DNA of 38,501 nucleotides from Deinococci bacterium. Its GTDB lineage: Bacteria > Deinococcota > Deinococci > Deinococcales > Trueperaceae. Below are positions 28,702-37,028 of the stretch, in pieces. A program made the position numbers and the translations under genes. The notes beneath the pieces are model-generated. The model worked only from the letters and a program-made list of their open reading frames with translations. It was not told the origin of the DNA and did not search any database. The first letter of the stretch is position 1. Each line of letters opens with the position of its first letter. The DNA lies in contig JASBRS010000028.1 in assembly GCA_030149325.1 (NCBI GenBank), forward strand, positions 1 through 38,501. Direction: 5' to 3'.

Positions 28702-29411
28702 GGCGCGCCGTCCCCCGCGAGGCGGGCGGGGAGCGCCGTGAAGTGGCAGGCGACCACCTCGTTCGGACGGTCGACCACCACGGCGTCGCCGACCTGCGCG
28801 ACGAGCGTCCCGGGGCACAGGAGGCGGGCCCCCACCGGAAGTTCCTCCGCGACCCAGGCGGCGCCCCCCGGGCGTGCCTTCACGAAGCTGGCATCCTTGG
28901 CGGCGGGGGTGGGCTCGAACGCGGCCGCCCCGCTCTGGAGCACGTGCCAGCCGAGCCCGTCGAAGACCAGCTCGGCGCTGAGGCCCGCCACCGAGACCCG
29001 GTAGGCCGGCAGCCCGTCGGCCCGCTGCACCGGGTGCCAGGTGCCGGGCTTGAGGAACCCGACGTCCTCCTCGACGCAACGCGCCACCTTGGCATCGGGC
29101 GACATCGGTACCGGCACGGCCTGCTCGGTGATGCGGCCCGCCAGCGCCTGGGCCGCGGCCACGGCGGCGTCCTTGTCGGTGTAGCAGCCGACGCGCACGC
29201 GGACGAACTGGTGTCCGTCGTTCATGGCGAACTCATCGTAGGCGTCGAAGCCCAGGGCGACCAGTTGCCCCACGGCGGCCTGGGCCTGCCGCAGGTCCCT
29301 CAACGCCACCGTCTGCACGGTCCACATCTGCTGCCCCCAGGCCACGCCCGCCGACAGCGCCAGGACCGCGAGCAGCAGCGTCCGGCGGAGAGGAGCCGGG
29401 ACGCGCCGCAC
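28698..29411 (-). CDS. Secreted SPOR-like domain protein
   Basis: A 237-residue exported protein with a clear signal peptide (LLLAVLALSAGVAWG, cleavage near 26). A SPOR-like segment (about 29-100) contains MWTVQTVALRDLRQAQAAVGQL and FVRVRVGCYTDKDAAVAAAQAL, the two half-repeats typical of peptidoglycan-binding SPOR domains. The remaining 130 residues are unrecognised and contain several cysteines (Cys75, one near 116, two near the end) that could form disulfides. The start is GTG at 29411, overlapping the hisH TAG by one base. Placed between hisH and rapZ-yvcK, it fits the envelope theme of the latter more than histidine synthesis. Confidence 0.82.
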   Translation of the reverse strand: MRRVPAPLRRTLLLAVLALSAGVAWGQQMWTVQTVALRDLRQAQAAVGQLVALGFDAYDEFAMNDGHQFVRVRVGCYTDKDAAVAAAQALAGRITEQAVPVPMSPDAKVARCVEEDVGFLKPGTWHPVQRADGLPAYRVSVAGLSAELVFDGLGWHVLQSGAAAFEPTPAAKDASFVKARPGGAAWVAEELPVGARLLCPGTLVAQVGDAVVVDRPNEVVACHFTALPARLAGDGAP

Positions 29412-30040
29412 TAGGCCGCCACCGCTTCCGCGGCGAGGCGCGCGAAGTTCGACAGGATGCGGAGGCCGACGCTCTGGCTCTTCTCCGGATGGAACTGCGT
29501 GGCGTGAAGGGGGCCGCGCGAGATCGCGCTCTTGAAGGCCACCGTGCCGTAGCGGGTGACGGCGCCGGGGACGTCGAGCTCGTCGAAGCCGACGTAGTAC
29601 GAGTGGGCGAAGTAGACGAAGGCGCCGTCGTCGACTCCGGCCAGCAGGGGTGCGGCCTCGAGCGTCTCGAGCTGGTTCCAGCCCATGTGTGGAACGCTCA
29701 ACTCCGAGGCGGGGAAACGGCGGGCCGTGCCGGGGAGCACCCCCAGTCCGGGGACGTCGGGGGCCTCATCGGAGGCCTCGAGCAGGAGCTGGAGGCCCAC
29801 GCAGATCCCCAGGAAGGGCCGGCCCGCGCCCAGGTGGTCCCGCACCACGGGTTCGAAGCCGGAGGAGCGGAAGGCCCCCATGACCTGGCCGAAGTGGCCC
29901 TGGCCCGGCAGCACCATCACCTCGGCGCCGGCGGCGTCGGCCGGGTCGTGGCAGCGTTCGACCGCCAGGCCGCTGCGCTCGAGCGCGCGCTCGACGCTGT
30001 GCAGATTGCTCGCCCCGTAATCGATGAGGACCGTGCGCAC
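29411..30040 (-). CDS. hisH: Imidazole glycerol phosphate synthase, glutaminase subunit
   Basis: Glutamine amidotransferase subunit that feeds ammonia to HisF in histidine synthesis. The 209 residues carry the class I triad: Cys80 in LGICVGLQLL, and His and Glu in TQFHPEKSQ. The oxyanion-region motif reads VLPGQGHFG and the N-terminal motif is VLIDYGASNLHSV. The start is GTG at 30040, two bases after the hisB stop; no ATG is available at the right place. hisF and hisA are not in this window, so the his genes are only partly clustered. Confidence 0.96.
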   Translation of the reverse strand: MRTVLIDYGASNLHSVERALERSGLAVERCHDPADAAGAEVMVLPGQGHFGQVMGAFRSSGFEPVVRDHLGAGRPFLGICVGLQLLLEASDEAPDVPGLGVLPGTARRFPASELSVPHMGWNQLETLEAAPLLAGVDDGAFVYFAHSYYVGFDELDVPGAVTRYGTVAFKSAISRGPLHATQFHPEKSQSVGLRILSNFARLAAEAVAA

Positions 30041-30042
30041 CG

Positions 30043-30624
30043 CTACAGGATCCCCTTCGTGGAGGGGAGGTCGTCGTGGGTCACGCGGGTGGCCGCGTGG
30101 AGCGCACGGGCGAAGGCCTTGGTCACGGCCTCCATGACGTGGTGCGCCTCGTCGCCTGCCAGGACGCGCACGTGCAGCGTCGCCCCGGCGTGGTTGGCGA
30201 AGCCGCGCAGGAACTCGCGCAGGTGGTAGGGCGTCACCCCACCGGCGTCGCCTGCGAACCCGGAGGGGTCGAACACCAGCGTCGGACGCCCCGAGAGGTC
30301 GAGCACGACGTGCGCCAGCGTCTCGTCCATGGGCACGAAGGCGTCGGCGTAGCGCTCGATGCCGGCGCGGTCGCCGAGGGCCTGCGCCAGGGCCTGACCG
30401 AGGGTGATGCCGGTGTCCTCGACCAGGTGGTGGACGTCGACATGCAGGTCGCCCCGGGCCTCCACCTCGAGGCCGAGGCGCCCGTGGCGCACGAGCTGGT
30501 CGAGCATGTGGTCGAGGAACCCCAGCCCGGTCGCCGCCGTCCCCCGCGCTCCGGCGTCGAGATCGAGCGCCACCCGCACGCGGGTCTCGACGGTGGTGCG
30601 CTCGACGGTCGCCGACCTAGCCAC
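30043..30624 (-). CDS. hisB: Imidazoleglycerol-phosphate dehydratase
   Basis: Mn-dependent dehydration of imidazoleglycerol phosphate in histidine synthesis. The 193 residues match the monofunctional enzyme. The metal-binding histidines sit in GFLDHMLDQLVRHG, DVHHLVEDTGI and EAHHVMEAVTKAFARAL. The start is GTG at 30624, with GGAGG six bases upstream (30635-30631). It overlaps the hisC end by eight bases. A longer reading frame to 30651 exists, but it lacks this ribosome site and family support. Dedicated dehydratase only, with no phosphatase domain. Confidence 0.96.
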   Translation of the reverse strand: MARSATVERTTVETRVRVALDLDAGARGTAATGLGFLDHMLDQLVRHGRLGLEVEARGDLHVDVHHLVEDTGITLGQALAQALGDRAGIERYADAFVPMDETLAHVVLDLSGRPTLVFDPSGFAGDAGGVTPYHLREFLRGFANHAGATLHVRVLAGDEAHHVMEAVTKAFARALHAATRVTHDDLPSTKGIL

Positions 30625-31684
30625 CGACGACCTCCGGCTCGAGCACCTCACGCAGCGCCCGCAGGAAGGCGTCGTTCTCGTCCAGGGCGCCGGCGGTGAC
30701 GCGCAGGTAGCCGTCCAGGCCGGGCAGGTGATCCTGCCGGCGGATCGCGACCCCGCGCTCCAACAGGCCGGCGTAGACCTGGTCGGGGCGCTCCACCCGG
30801 AACAGCAGGAAGTTGGTGGCCGACGGCAGCGGGACGACGCCCGGCAGCTCCGTCAGGGCCTGGAACAGGCGGTCGCGCTCGCGTACCGCCAGGGCGACTC
30901 GCCCCTCGACGTACGCGGGGTGGTCCAGCACGGTCAGCGCCACGGCGGCCTGCAACGACGACAGCGAGAACGGCAGCAACGCCTTGCGCACCTCGACCGC
31001 CACCTCCGGGTGGGCCAGCAGGTAGCCGACGCGCACGCCGGCGAGCCCGAAGGCCTTGCTGAAGGTGCGAACCGAGACCAGTTGCGGTTGCCGCGCGACG
31101 AGGTCGAGGTGATCGCTGCGCGCGAAGTCGGCGTAGGCCTCGTCGAGGACGAGCAGCCAGTCGTCGTCGATCGCGGCCAGCAGGGGAGCGAGCTCCTCGC
31201 GGGAGTGGAGGTTGCCGGTGGGGGCGGCAGGGTTGGCGACGAAGGCGACCCCGCGCCGCCCGCGGAGCGCCGCGGCCAGCTCGGCGCCCGGCAGGCGGAA
31301 GCCGGGGCCGAGCGGCACCTCCACCAGGTCGCCCCCGAGCAGCTGCGCCTGCATGGCGTAGACGGGGAAGGTGGGCGTCACCGTGACCACGCTCTGGCCG
31401 ATGCCCGCCGCGATCACCAGCGCCTGCAGCAGCACGTTGGAGCCGTTGGCGACGACGACGCCCTCGGGGTCCCAGTCGTGGCGGCGGGCGATGGCGCGCT
31501 CCAGGGTCTGCGGGTGCAGCTCGGGGTAGCGCTGCCAGGAGCTCGCCGACAGGCGTGTCACGGCCTCGGCCTTGAGCGCCTCGGGTAGGTCGGACGGGCT
31601 CTCGTTCTGATCGAGCTTGACCGTCGAGGCGCGAGGCGTGAAGTGATAGCGCGACAGGGCGCGCACGCTGGCCCGGATGCTCAT
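30617..31684 (-). CDS. hisC: Histidinol-phosphate aminotransferase
   Basis: PLP enzyme of fold type I that converts imidazole acetol phosphate to histidinol phosphate. The 355 residues show KLDQNESP at the N-terminus, NPAAPTGNLHSREEL, DEAYADF (181-187) and the Schiff-base lysine in TFSKAFGLAGVRVGY (Lys210), with the phosphate-binding arginine shortly after. The start is ATG at 31684, 28 bases after the TPR gene. HisC rather than another aminotransferase is supported by hisB and hisH directly behind it. Confidence 0.95.
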   Translation of the reverse strand: MSIRASVRALSRYHFTPRASTVKLDQNESPSDLPEALKAEAVTRLSASSWQRYPELHPQTLERAIARRHDWDPEGVVVANGSNVLLQALVIAAGIGQSVVTVTPTFPVYAMQAQLLGGDLVEVPLGPGFRLPGAELAAALRGRRGVAFVANPAAPTGNLHSREELAPLLAAIDDDWLLVLDEAYADFARSDHLDLVARQPQLVSVRTFSKAFGLAGVRVGYLLAHPEVAVEVRKALLPFSLSSLQAAVALTVLDHPAYVEGRVALAVRERDRLFQALTELPGVVPLPSATNFLLFRVERPDQVYAGLLERGVAIRRQDHLPGLDGYLRVTAGALDENDAFLRALREVLEPEVVGG

Positions 31685-31712
31685 GGCGTCATGCTAGCGC
31701 AAGCAGCGTCGG

Positions 31713-33851
31713 CTACTGGCCGGCCGCCTTCTGCTCGGCCTGCTTGCGAACGCCCGCCACGGTGGTGCTCAGGTTGGGATCGAGCTTGACAGCCGTGTCG
31801 AACTGCGAGATGGCGTCCTGGTAGCGCCCCAGGCCGTAGTAGGTGAGCCCCAGGTTGAGGTGCGCCTGGGCGTTGTCGGGGTTGATCTGGAGGGCCTGCT
31901 CGAGCTGCGGCACGGCCAGGTCGAAGCGCCCGAGCTGCAGGTGGGCGTACCCCAGGTTGTTCAGCACGATGTCGCTCTTGGGGAAGGCCTTGAGCGCCGC
32001 CTGGTAGGCCTCGACGGCGCTGCGCGGGTCGCCGGTGAGCTGGACCGCGTAGCCCTCGAAGAAGGCGCTGAGCCCGTTGTCGTCGAGCTTGCGCGCCTGC
32101 GCGAAGGCCCTGGCGGCCGCCTGGTAGTCCTGCACCTCGAGGGCGTAGATGCCCTGCTGGAAGGCGGCGCCCGCGTCGGCGGTGAAGGTGATCTGCGTGC
32201 CGCCGGTGAGCTGCTGCTGCTGCTTGAGCAGGCCCAGGCCGCGCTGCGCCAGGGCCAGGCTCGGCTGCAGCTTCAGCGCCTTCTCCAGCTCGCTCTTGGC
32301 CTGGTCGAGCTTGCCGATGCGGCCCAGGGCGAGGCCGTAGGTGGCTACGGTGGTGGCGTCCTGCGTGCCCTGCTGCACGATGGGCTCGAGCAGCTTGAGC
32401 GCTGCCTCGGCGCGGCCGGCCGCCAGGTAGATCTGCGCCAGCGCCGCCTGGGCGGCGGTGCCGTTGCCGTTCACGCTCTCGAACGTCTGACGGGCGGCGT
32501 CGAGCTTGCCCTGACGGGCCTGGGCCACCGTCAGCAGGTTGGCGATGCCGTTGTCCTTGGGGTAGGCGGTGTGAAGCGGCGCCAGCACGCCTTCGGCGCC
32601 CACGTAGTCGCCCTTGCGCACCAGCAGCTCGCCCTCCGCTGCCTTCAGCACCCCCGCGTCCGGGTACGCCTTCTGCCCGGCCTTCACGAGCGCCAGGGCG
32701 CCGTCGGTGACGTCGGCGGGGAGCAGGCGCGCCAGCGCGTAGAGCCCCGGGGAGACCGCCATGGGATCCTGGACCGCCTGCTGGAGGTAGGCCAGCGCGC
32801 CCTTGTCGTCCCCGATCTTCAGCACCTGCTGCACGATGGCCTGGTGCAGGCTCAACGACTCGGGCAGCGCTCCCTCGGCGTTGCGAAGGGTCTGCAGCGC
32901 GCGTTGGGGGTCGCTCTGGAGGGCCGCGAGCTTGAGGTGCGCTTCGAGCATGCGGGGGTAGGACCGCACGGCCGCCTGCAGCTCGGCCGTGGCCTTGGTG
33001 GCGTCGCTCTCCAGACCGGCCGCGCCGGTCAATGCGATGGCGTCGTTGGGGTTGATGGCGAGGGCCTTGCGGTAGGCGTCGAGCGCGGCCTGGGACTGCT
33101 TGTCGGCCTGCAGCACGATCCCCAGCACCACCTGCGCCTCGACATCGTCGGGCTGGGCCTGGACGGCCTGTTGCGCGACGCTCACCGCCGTCTTGGTGTC
33201 GCCGTTGAGCGCCAGCAGGCGCGCGTACTCGGCCTTCACCCACGACGACTGCGGATCGAGCTGCGCGGCGCTGGCCAGATCGTCGACCTTGGCTCCGGGC
33301 AGGCGCGAGGCCGCCAGGGCCACCGGGCCGAGGCTCGGCAGCGACGGCGTCTGGGCCGCGGCGGTGTCGATGCGCGTCAGCGCGGCGGCCCCGAGGTCGG
33401 GCTCGAGGGCGGTCGCGACCGCCTTGGCAGCGGCCCTCGCCAGCGTGGCCGGGGTGCCGTCGGGCGCCTGCACGCTCAGCGACTGCTGCTGGCTCCCCAC
33501 GCTCAGCGTGAGGGTGGCCCGCAGCGTCGAGCCGGTGCCGTCGACCGCGCCCTCGACCACGACGTCGGCCTCGAACAGCTGACGCACCGTGGCGACCGGG
33601 TCACGGCCGGCCTGCTGCGCCTTCTGCATCACCAGGGCGACGTCGCCCACCGGGGGCGCGTAGAGGCCGGGGACCTCGTTCAGGGAGCGTTGCAGTGCGG
33701 TCGGCAGGCCGAGCTGGAAGCTGGAGGTGGAGGAGGAGGCGTTGAACGGCAGGACCACCACGCGCTTGGGGGCGGGGGCGGCCGACTGGGCGTAGGCCAG
33801 CGCCGTCGCCACGACAGCGAGCGACAGGAGAGAGCGCAGGGTTCGCATCAT
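31713..33851 (-). CDS. Exported tetratricopeptide repeat protein
   Basis: A 712-residue protein with a signal peptide (RTLRSLLSLAVVATALAYA, cleavage before QSAAPAP). An N-terminal alpha/beta part follows (about 25-190, starting KRVVVLPFNASS, with DVVVEGAVDGTGSTLRATLTL). The rest consists of many TPR units, for example AALDAYRKALAINPNDAIAL, AVEAYQAALKAFPKSDIVLNNLGYAHLQLGRFD (given in part) and HLNLGLTYYGLGRYQDAI. The N-terminal region resembles the curli-biogenesis-like or TolB-N-like domain often fused to TPRs, but this is not certain. Two adjacent ATG codons (33851 and 33848) can start it. A TATCCT box ends eight bases upstream with no Shine-Dalgarno, suggesting a leaderless message. Likely periplasmic scaffold; partner unknown. 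Confidence 0.88.
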   Translation of the reverse strand: MMRTLRSLLSLAVVATALAYAQSAAPAPKRVVVLPFNASSSTSSFQLGLPTALQRSLNEVPGLYAPPVGDVALVMQKAQQAGRDPVATVRQLFEADVVVEGAVDGTGSTLRATLTLSVGSQQQSLSVQAPDGTPATLARAAAKAVATALEPDLGAAALTRIDTAAAQTPSLPSLGPVALAASRLPGAKVDDLASAAQLDPQSSWVKAEYARLLALNGDTKTAVSVAQQAVQAQPDDVEAQVVLGIVLQADKQSQAALDAYRKALAINPNDAIALTGAAGLESDATKATAELQAAVRSYPRMLEAHLKLAALQSDPQRALQTLRNAEGALPESLSLHQAIVQQVLKIGDDKGALAYLQQAVQDPMAVSPGLYALARLLPADVTDGALALVKAGQKAYPDAGVLKAAEGELLVRKGDYVGAEGVLAPLHTAYPKDNGIANLLTVAQARQGKLDAARQTFESVNGNGTAAQAALAQIYLAAGRAEAALKLLEPIVQQGTQDATTVATYGLALGRIGKLDQAKSELEKALKLQPSLALAQRGLGLLKQQQQLTGGTQITFTADAGAAFQQGIYALEVQDYQAAARAFAQARKLDDNGLSAFFEGYAVQLTGDPRSAVEAYQAALKAFPKSDIVLNNLGYAHLQLGRFDLAVPQLEQALQINPDNAQAHLNLGLTYYGLGRYQDAISQFDTAVKLDPNLSTTVAGVRKQAEQKAAGQ

Positions 33852-33859
33852 CAGGGGGG

Positions 33860-33865
33860 AGGATA
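33860..33865 (-). promoter_or_regulatory. Possible -10 box for a leaderless TPR-his transcript
   Basis: The minus strand reads TATCCT followed by a run of six C, then TG and ATG. The spacing would start transcription at or one or two bases before the ATG. A weak TTAGGC lies 18 bases upstream as -35. The layout mirrors the ilv leader promoter (TATACT, C run, ATG). Confidence 0.5.
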
Positions 33866-33885
33866 CCACCGAGGCGGTGAGAAGC

Positions 33886-34296
33886 CTAAGCCCCGCCCTC
33901 CGGGGCATCGAGCCGGAACCCGTCGGGCAGCAACTCGGCCACGGTGCGCACCAGGCAGGTGCCCCGCTCGTTCACCAGGTAGACGGTGGCGTCCGGTGCG
34001 AACTCGTAGAGCACCTGCCGGCAGGCGCCGCACGGGCTCGACGGCGGATCGCTGTGCGTGAACACCACCAGCTCCACGAAGTGGCGCCCGCCGCGGGTGG
34101 CCAGGGCCTGCACGGCCGACTGCTCGGCGCAGCGCGACAACCCGTAGCTGCCGTTCTCGACGTTGCTGCCTTGGATCACGCTGCCGTCGTCGGCGCGCAG
34201 CGCGGCCCCCACGTGGAAGCCCGAGTAGGGGGCGTAGGCGTGGGCGTGCGCCTCGCGGGCCGCGTCCAGCAGGTCCTGGGGCGGGACCGCCTTCAC
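33886..34296 (-). CDS. cdd: Cytidine deaminase
   Basis: Zinc-dependent deamination of cytidine and deoxycytidine in pyrimidine salvage. The 136 residues match the short tetrameric type. Substrate motif NVENGSYGLSRCAEQSA contains Cys56 and the catalytic Glu58, and the other zinc ligands are in PCGACRQ (Cys89 and Cys92). The start is GTG at 34296, overlapping the dgkA stop (GTGA). Its place at the end of a phoH-pgpH-ybeY-dgkA series repeats the well-known Firmicutes order, where era usually comes next; era is not here. Confidence 0.96.
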   Translation of the reverse strand: MKAVPPQDLLDAAREAHAHAYAPYSGFHVGAALRADDGSVIQGSNVENGSYGLSRCAEQSAVQALATRGGRHFVELVVFTHSDPPSSPCGACRQVLYEFAPDATVYLVNERGTCLVRTVAELLPDGFRLDAPEGGA

Positions 34297-34658
34297 TTGA
34301 GCACGCCCAGGCGTACCAGCAGGGGAGGGCCCAGCAACGCCAGGCCGACCACGACGGCGAACGTCGAGGCGATGAGCACGCCGCCCGCGGCCATGTCCTT
34401 GGCGTCGCGTGCCAGCTCGGCGTGCTCCGGCGAGGCCAGGTCCACGGTGGCCTCGAGGGCGCTGTTCAGCAGCTCGGCGGTGAGCACCAGGCCGGCCGCC
34501 AGCAGCACCGGCACCAACGGAGCGCCGAGCCACCAGGCCAGCGCCAGCGCGGCGGCCCCGAGCCCCAGCTCGATGCGCAGGTTCGGCTCACGGCGCAGCG
34601 CCACCCACACGCCGCGTGCGGCGTGCCCGAAGGCGCGAGGGAGCGTGGTGCCGCTCAC
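34293..34658 (-). CDS. dgkA: Diacylglycerol/undecaprenol kinase family protein
   Basis: Small integral-membrane lipid kinase. In Gram-positive relatives it phosphorylates undecaprenol, in E. coli diacylglycerol. The 121 residues have the amphipathic N-terminus (RAFGHAARGVWVALRREPNLRIE) and three membrane helices. The catalytic signature is ELLNSALEATVDL, followed by ARDAKDMAAGGVLI. The start is GTG at 34658, overlapping the ybeY stop (GTGA). A longer reading frame starting at 34730 runs through ybeY coding sequence and is not supported. Undecaprenol kinase is the likelier activity given the ybeY/phoH cluster. Confidence 0.92.
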   Translation of the reverse strand: MSGTTLPRAFGHAARGVWVALRREPNLRIELGLGAAALALAWWLGAPLVPVLLAAGLVLTAELLNSALEATVDLASPEHAELARDAKDMAAGGVLIASTFAVVVGLALLGPPLLVRLGVLK

Positions 34659-35110
34659 GGGCGCCCGCCTTCGCCGGAGAGCCCGGCCAGCTCCAGGATG
34701 CGCCGCTCGGCCGCGTGGAACGGGCGCCACTCCCCCTCGTCTCGATGATCCAGACCGCGTAGGTGGGTCAGTCCGTGGGCGGCGAGCACGAGCACCTCCT
34801 GCTCCAGGTCGTGGCCCCGCTCCTCCGCCTGGCGGGCGGCGGTGTCGAGGCTGATGAAGATGTCGCCCAGGTGGGGCACGGGCGGGAAGCCTTCGTCGTC
34901 GGGTTCGAAGGTCGGGTAGGAGAGCACGTCGGTGGGGCCGTCCACGCCGCGATCGCGGAGGTTGCGCTCGGCCATGGCGGCATCGTCGATCAGCACCACG
35001 GTGACGTCGCGCTCGACCGCCTCGAGCTCGTCCAGAAGGTCCTCCAGGGCGCGCGCCAGGCGCTCAGCCCGCGGGTACCGCTGCGTCTCGTCGAGGATCT
35101 CCACTGCCAC
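34655..35110 (-). CDS. ybeY: Endoribonuclease YbeY
   Basis: Zinc endoribonuclease for 16S rRNA 3' maturation and ribosome quality control. The 151 residues end with the metal motif HGLTHLRGLDH (His112, His116, His122). Upstream are the conserved TDVLSYP and LGDIFISLDTA blocks. The start is GTG at 35110, in a 47-base overlap with the end of the pgpH-type gene; GTG 35104 is a second possibility. Cluster with phoH as in most bacteria. Confidence 0.95.
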   Translation of the reverse strand: MAVEILDETQRYPRAERLARALEDLLDELEAVERDVTVVLIDDAAMAERNLRDRGVDGPTDVLSYPTFEPDDEGFPPVPHLGDIFISLDTAARQAEERGHDLEQEVLVLAAHGLTHLRGLDHRDEGEWRPFHAAERRILELAGLSGEGGRP

Positions 35111-37028
35111 GGCGAAGCGACTTGACCTCCTCCGGGGAAGGATAGCTGATGCGACGGTGGAGGATGGCCGTGAGCATGCGCTCGAAGGTGTTGGCGATGA
35201 CCTCGAGATCGTGGAGGTTCAGCGAGCTCTCGGAGAGCTGCCCGTCCTGCAGGCGCTGCTCGATGAGCCGATCGATCATCGCCCGGATGCTCGACTGACT
35301 CGGCTCCGTGAGCGTCCTGGAGGCCGATTCCACGGTGTCGGCGAGCATCAGCACCGCCGTCTCCTTGCTGTGCGGCTTGGGTCCGGGGTAGCGGAAGTTG
35401 AGCTCGTCGATGTTGGCGGCGTCCTCGAGCGCGCGCTTGTAGAAGTAGCTGAGCACGGTGGTGCCGTGGTGCTCCGCCACGTAGGGGTGGAGCTCGCGCG
35501 GCAGCTTGAAGTCGCGGAGGAGCTCGAGCCCGTCCCGAACGTGGCTGGTGATGATCAGGTAGCTCAGGTGCGGACTGAGCTGGTCGTGCGGGTTCTCCCC
35601 GCTGAACTGGTTCTCGACGAAGAAGTGGGGCCGGCGCATCTTGCCGACGTCGTGGTAGAGGGCACCCACCCGGGCCAGCAGGGCGTTGCCCCCGATGTTG
35701 GTGACCGCCTGCTCGACGAGGTTGCTGATGATGAGGCTGTGCTGGTAGGTCCCCGGCGCCTCGATGAGGAGGCGCTGCAGGAGCGGACTGGTGGGGCTGG
35801 AGAGCTCGAGCAGGCGGTAGTCGGTGAGGAAGCCGAAGCCGCTCTCCGCCAGCGGCAGGAGACCCAGGGCCGTGATGCCGGCGAGCACCCCGCCTCCCAG
35901 CATGAACAGCGCGCCGAGCGCCGCCCCACCGACGGTCATCCCGCCACCCACGAGCACCAGCGCCAGCAGGGTGGCGCCGCCGGCGAGCCCCCCCGCCGTC
36001 CCGGCCAGCAGCAGCGCGAGGCGGCTGCGCACCGTCAGCACCAGCAGGCACGCCACCACCGAGCCGACCAGCGTGCCGCCGAGCGCGAAGGTCGGCGCCA
36101 GCGGGGCCAGCAGGCCCACCACCAGCGCCATCCACACCGCCCACATCAGCCCCGCCGTCTCGGACACCAGCACGGCCACCACCAGCGGGACCAGCAGGCC
36201 GAACAGGAAGTTCGCGGAGGCCAGCAGCGCGAGGCGCTGGACGGCCACCACCGCCAGGGTCAGCACCACCAGGAAGGTGACCTGGGACACACTGAGCGTG
36301 GGGGCCAGGGTGCGCCGGGCGTAGAGCAGGGGAGCGCTCAGCAGCACCGCCAGCAGCAGCGAGCCCACCAGGATCCACAGCGTCCCCTTGAGCTGGGCGG
36401 TACGCGCGCTGTAGAGGCCGAGGGCCTCCAGCACGCGCAGGTTGTCCTCCGTGAGGGTCTGCCCCTCGCGCACGATCACCTGGCCCGCCCTCAGCGACTG
36501 CATCACCGGTTGCACGGCCGAGGCCGCCGCCTGGCGGGCCGCTTCGGTGAGCGCGGCGTTGGGCACCGAGGTGGCGACCAGGTAGCGCTCGAGCAGCTGC
36601 CGCACCTCCCGCGCCCGGTCGCTGGGGCCGCGCTGGACGGCCGCCGCGATGAGGGCGGGGATCTGCGACTGCTTCACGCCGTTGGGGTCGTTGTAGGCGT
36701 TGACGATGTAGTCGACCACGGCCGACGGCAGGCTGGAGGCGGTGACGGCACTCGTCACCAGGTCCTGGAGCTCGGGATCGCTGGTGAAGATGGTGTCGAT
36801 CTGCGAGCGCGCCGCCTGGCGCTCCCGCTCGGTCGCGATGCGATCGATGACCTGGGTGTCGACGGGAGCCACGAAGGTCTGAGGGCTCACCTCGCCCACC
36901 CGCAGGGGCGACGCGCGGCGGTTGCCGTAGACGGTGAACAGGAGCGCCGCCAGGGCCACGACCGCGAGCGTCACCAACAGCCACAGGCGACCGCTGCGCC
37001 AGCGCGGGCGGCTAGCCGTGCTGCTCAT
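35064..37028 (-). CDS. 7TM-HD family phosphodiesterase (PgpH-type, likely c-di-AMP)
   Basis: A 654-residue membrane receptor-hydrolase. An N-terminal anchor helix (13-33) is followed by an extracytoplasmic 7TMR-HDED-like domain (about 40-212), then a bundle of about seven helices (215-400). The cytoplasmic HD domain has YQHSLI (His430), ALYHDVGK (His459, Asp460) and a later EHHGTT motif. PgpH of Listeria, with the same architecture and locus, hydrolyses c-di-AMP. By analogy this is a c-di-AMP phosphodiesterase; the cyclase is not in the window. The start is ATG at 37028, overlapping the phoH end by 17 bases. The last 20 residues or so are variable and overlap ybeY. Confidence 0.93.
   Translation of the reverse strand: MSSTASRPRWRSGRLWLLVTLAVVALAALLFTVYGNRRASPLRVGEVSPQTFVAPVDTQVIDRIATERERQAARSQIDTIFTSDPELQDLVTSAVTASSLPSAVVDYIVNAYNDPNGVKQSQIPALIAAAVQRGPSDRAREVRQLLERYLVATSVPNAALTEAARQAAASAVQPVMQSLRAGQVIVREGQTLTEDNLRVLEALGLYSARTAQLKGTLWILVGSLLLAVLLSAPLLYARRTLAPTLSVSQVTFLVVLTLAVVAVQRLALLASANFLFGLLVPLVVAVLVSETAGLMWAVWMALVVGLLAPLAPTFALGGTLVGSVVACLLVLTVRSRLALLLAGTAGGLAGGATLLALVLVGGGMTVGGAALGALFMLGGGVLAGITALGLLPLAESGFGFLTDYRLLELSSPTSPLLQRLLIEAPGTYQHSLIISNLVEQAVTNIGGNALLARVGALYHDVGKMRRPHFFVENQFSGENPHDQLSPHLSYLIITSHVRDGLELLRDFKLPRELHPYVAEHHGTTVLSYFYKRALEDAANIDELNFRYPGPKPHSKETAVLMLADTVESASRTLTEPSQSSIRAMIDRLIEQRLQDGQLSESSLNLHDLEVIANTFERMLTAILHRRISYPSPEEVKSLRRGSGDPRRDAAVPAG

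Noticed and set aside
34658-34730. Longer dgkA starting at 34730
   Set aside because: The extra residues are Arg/Ala/Pro-rich and fall in ybeY coding sequence. The GTG at 34658 gives the normal family length and a GTGA junction.
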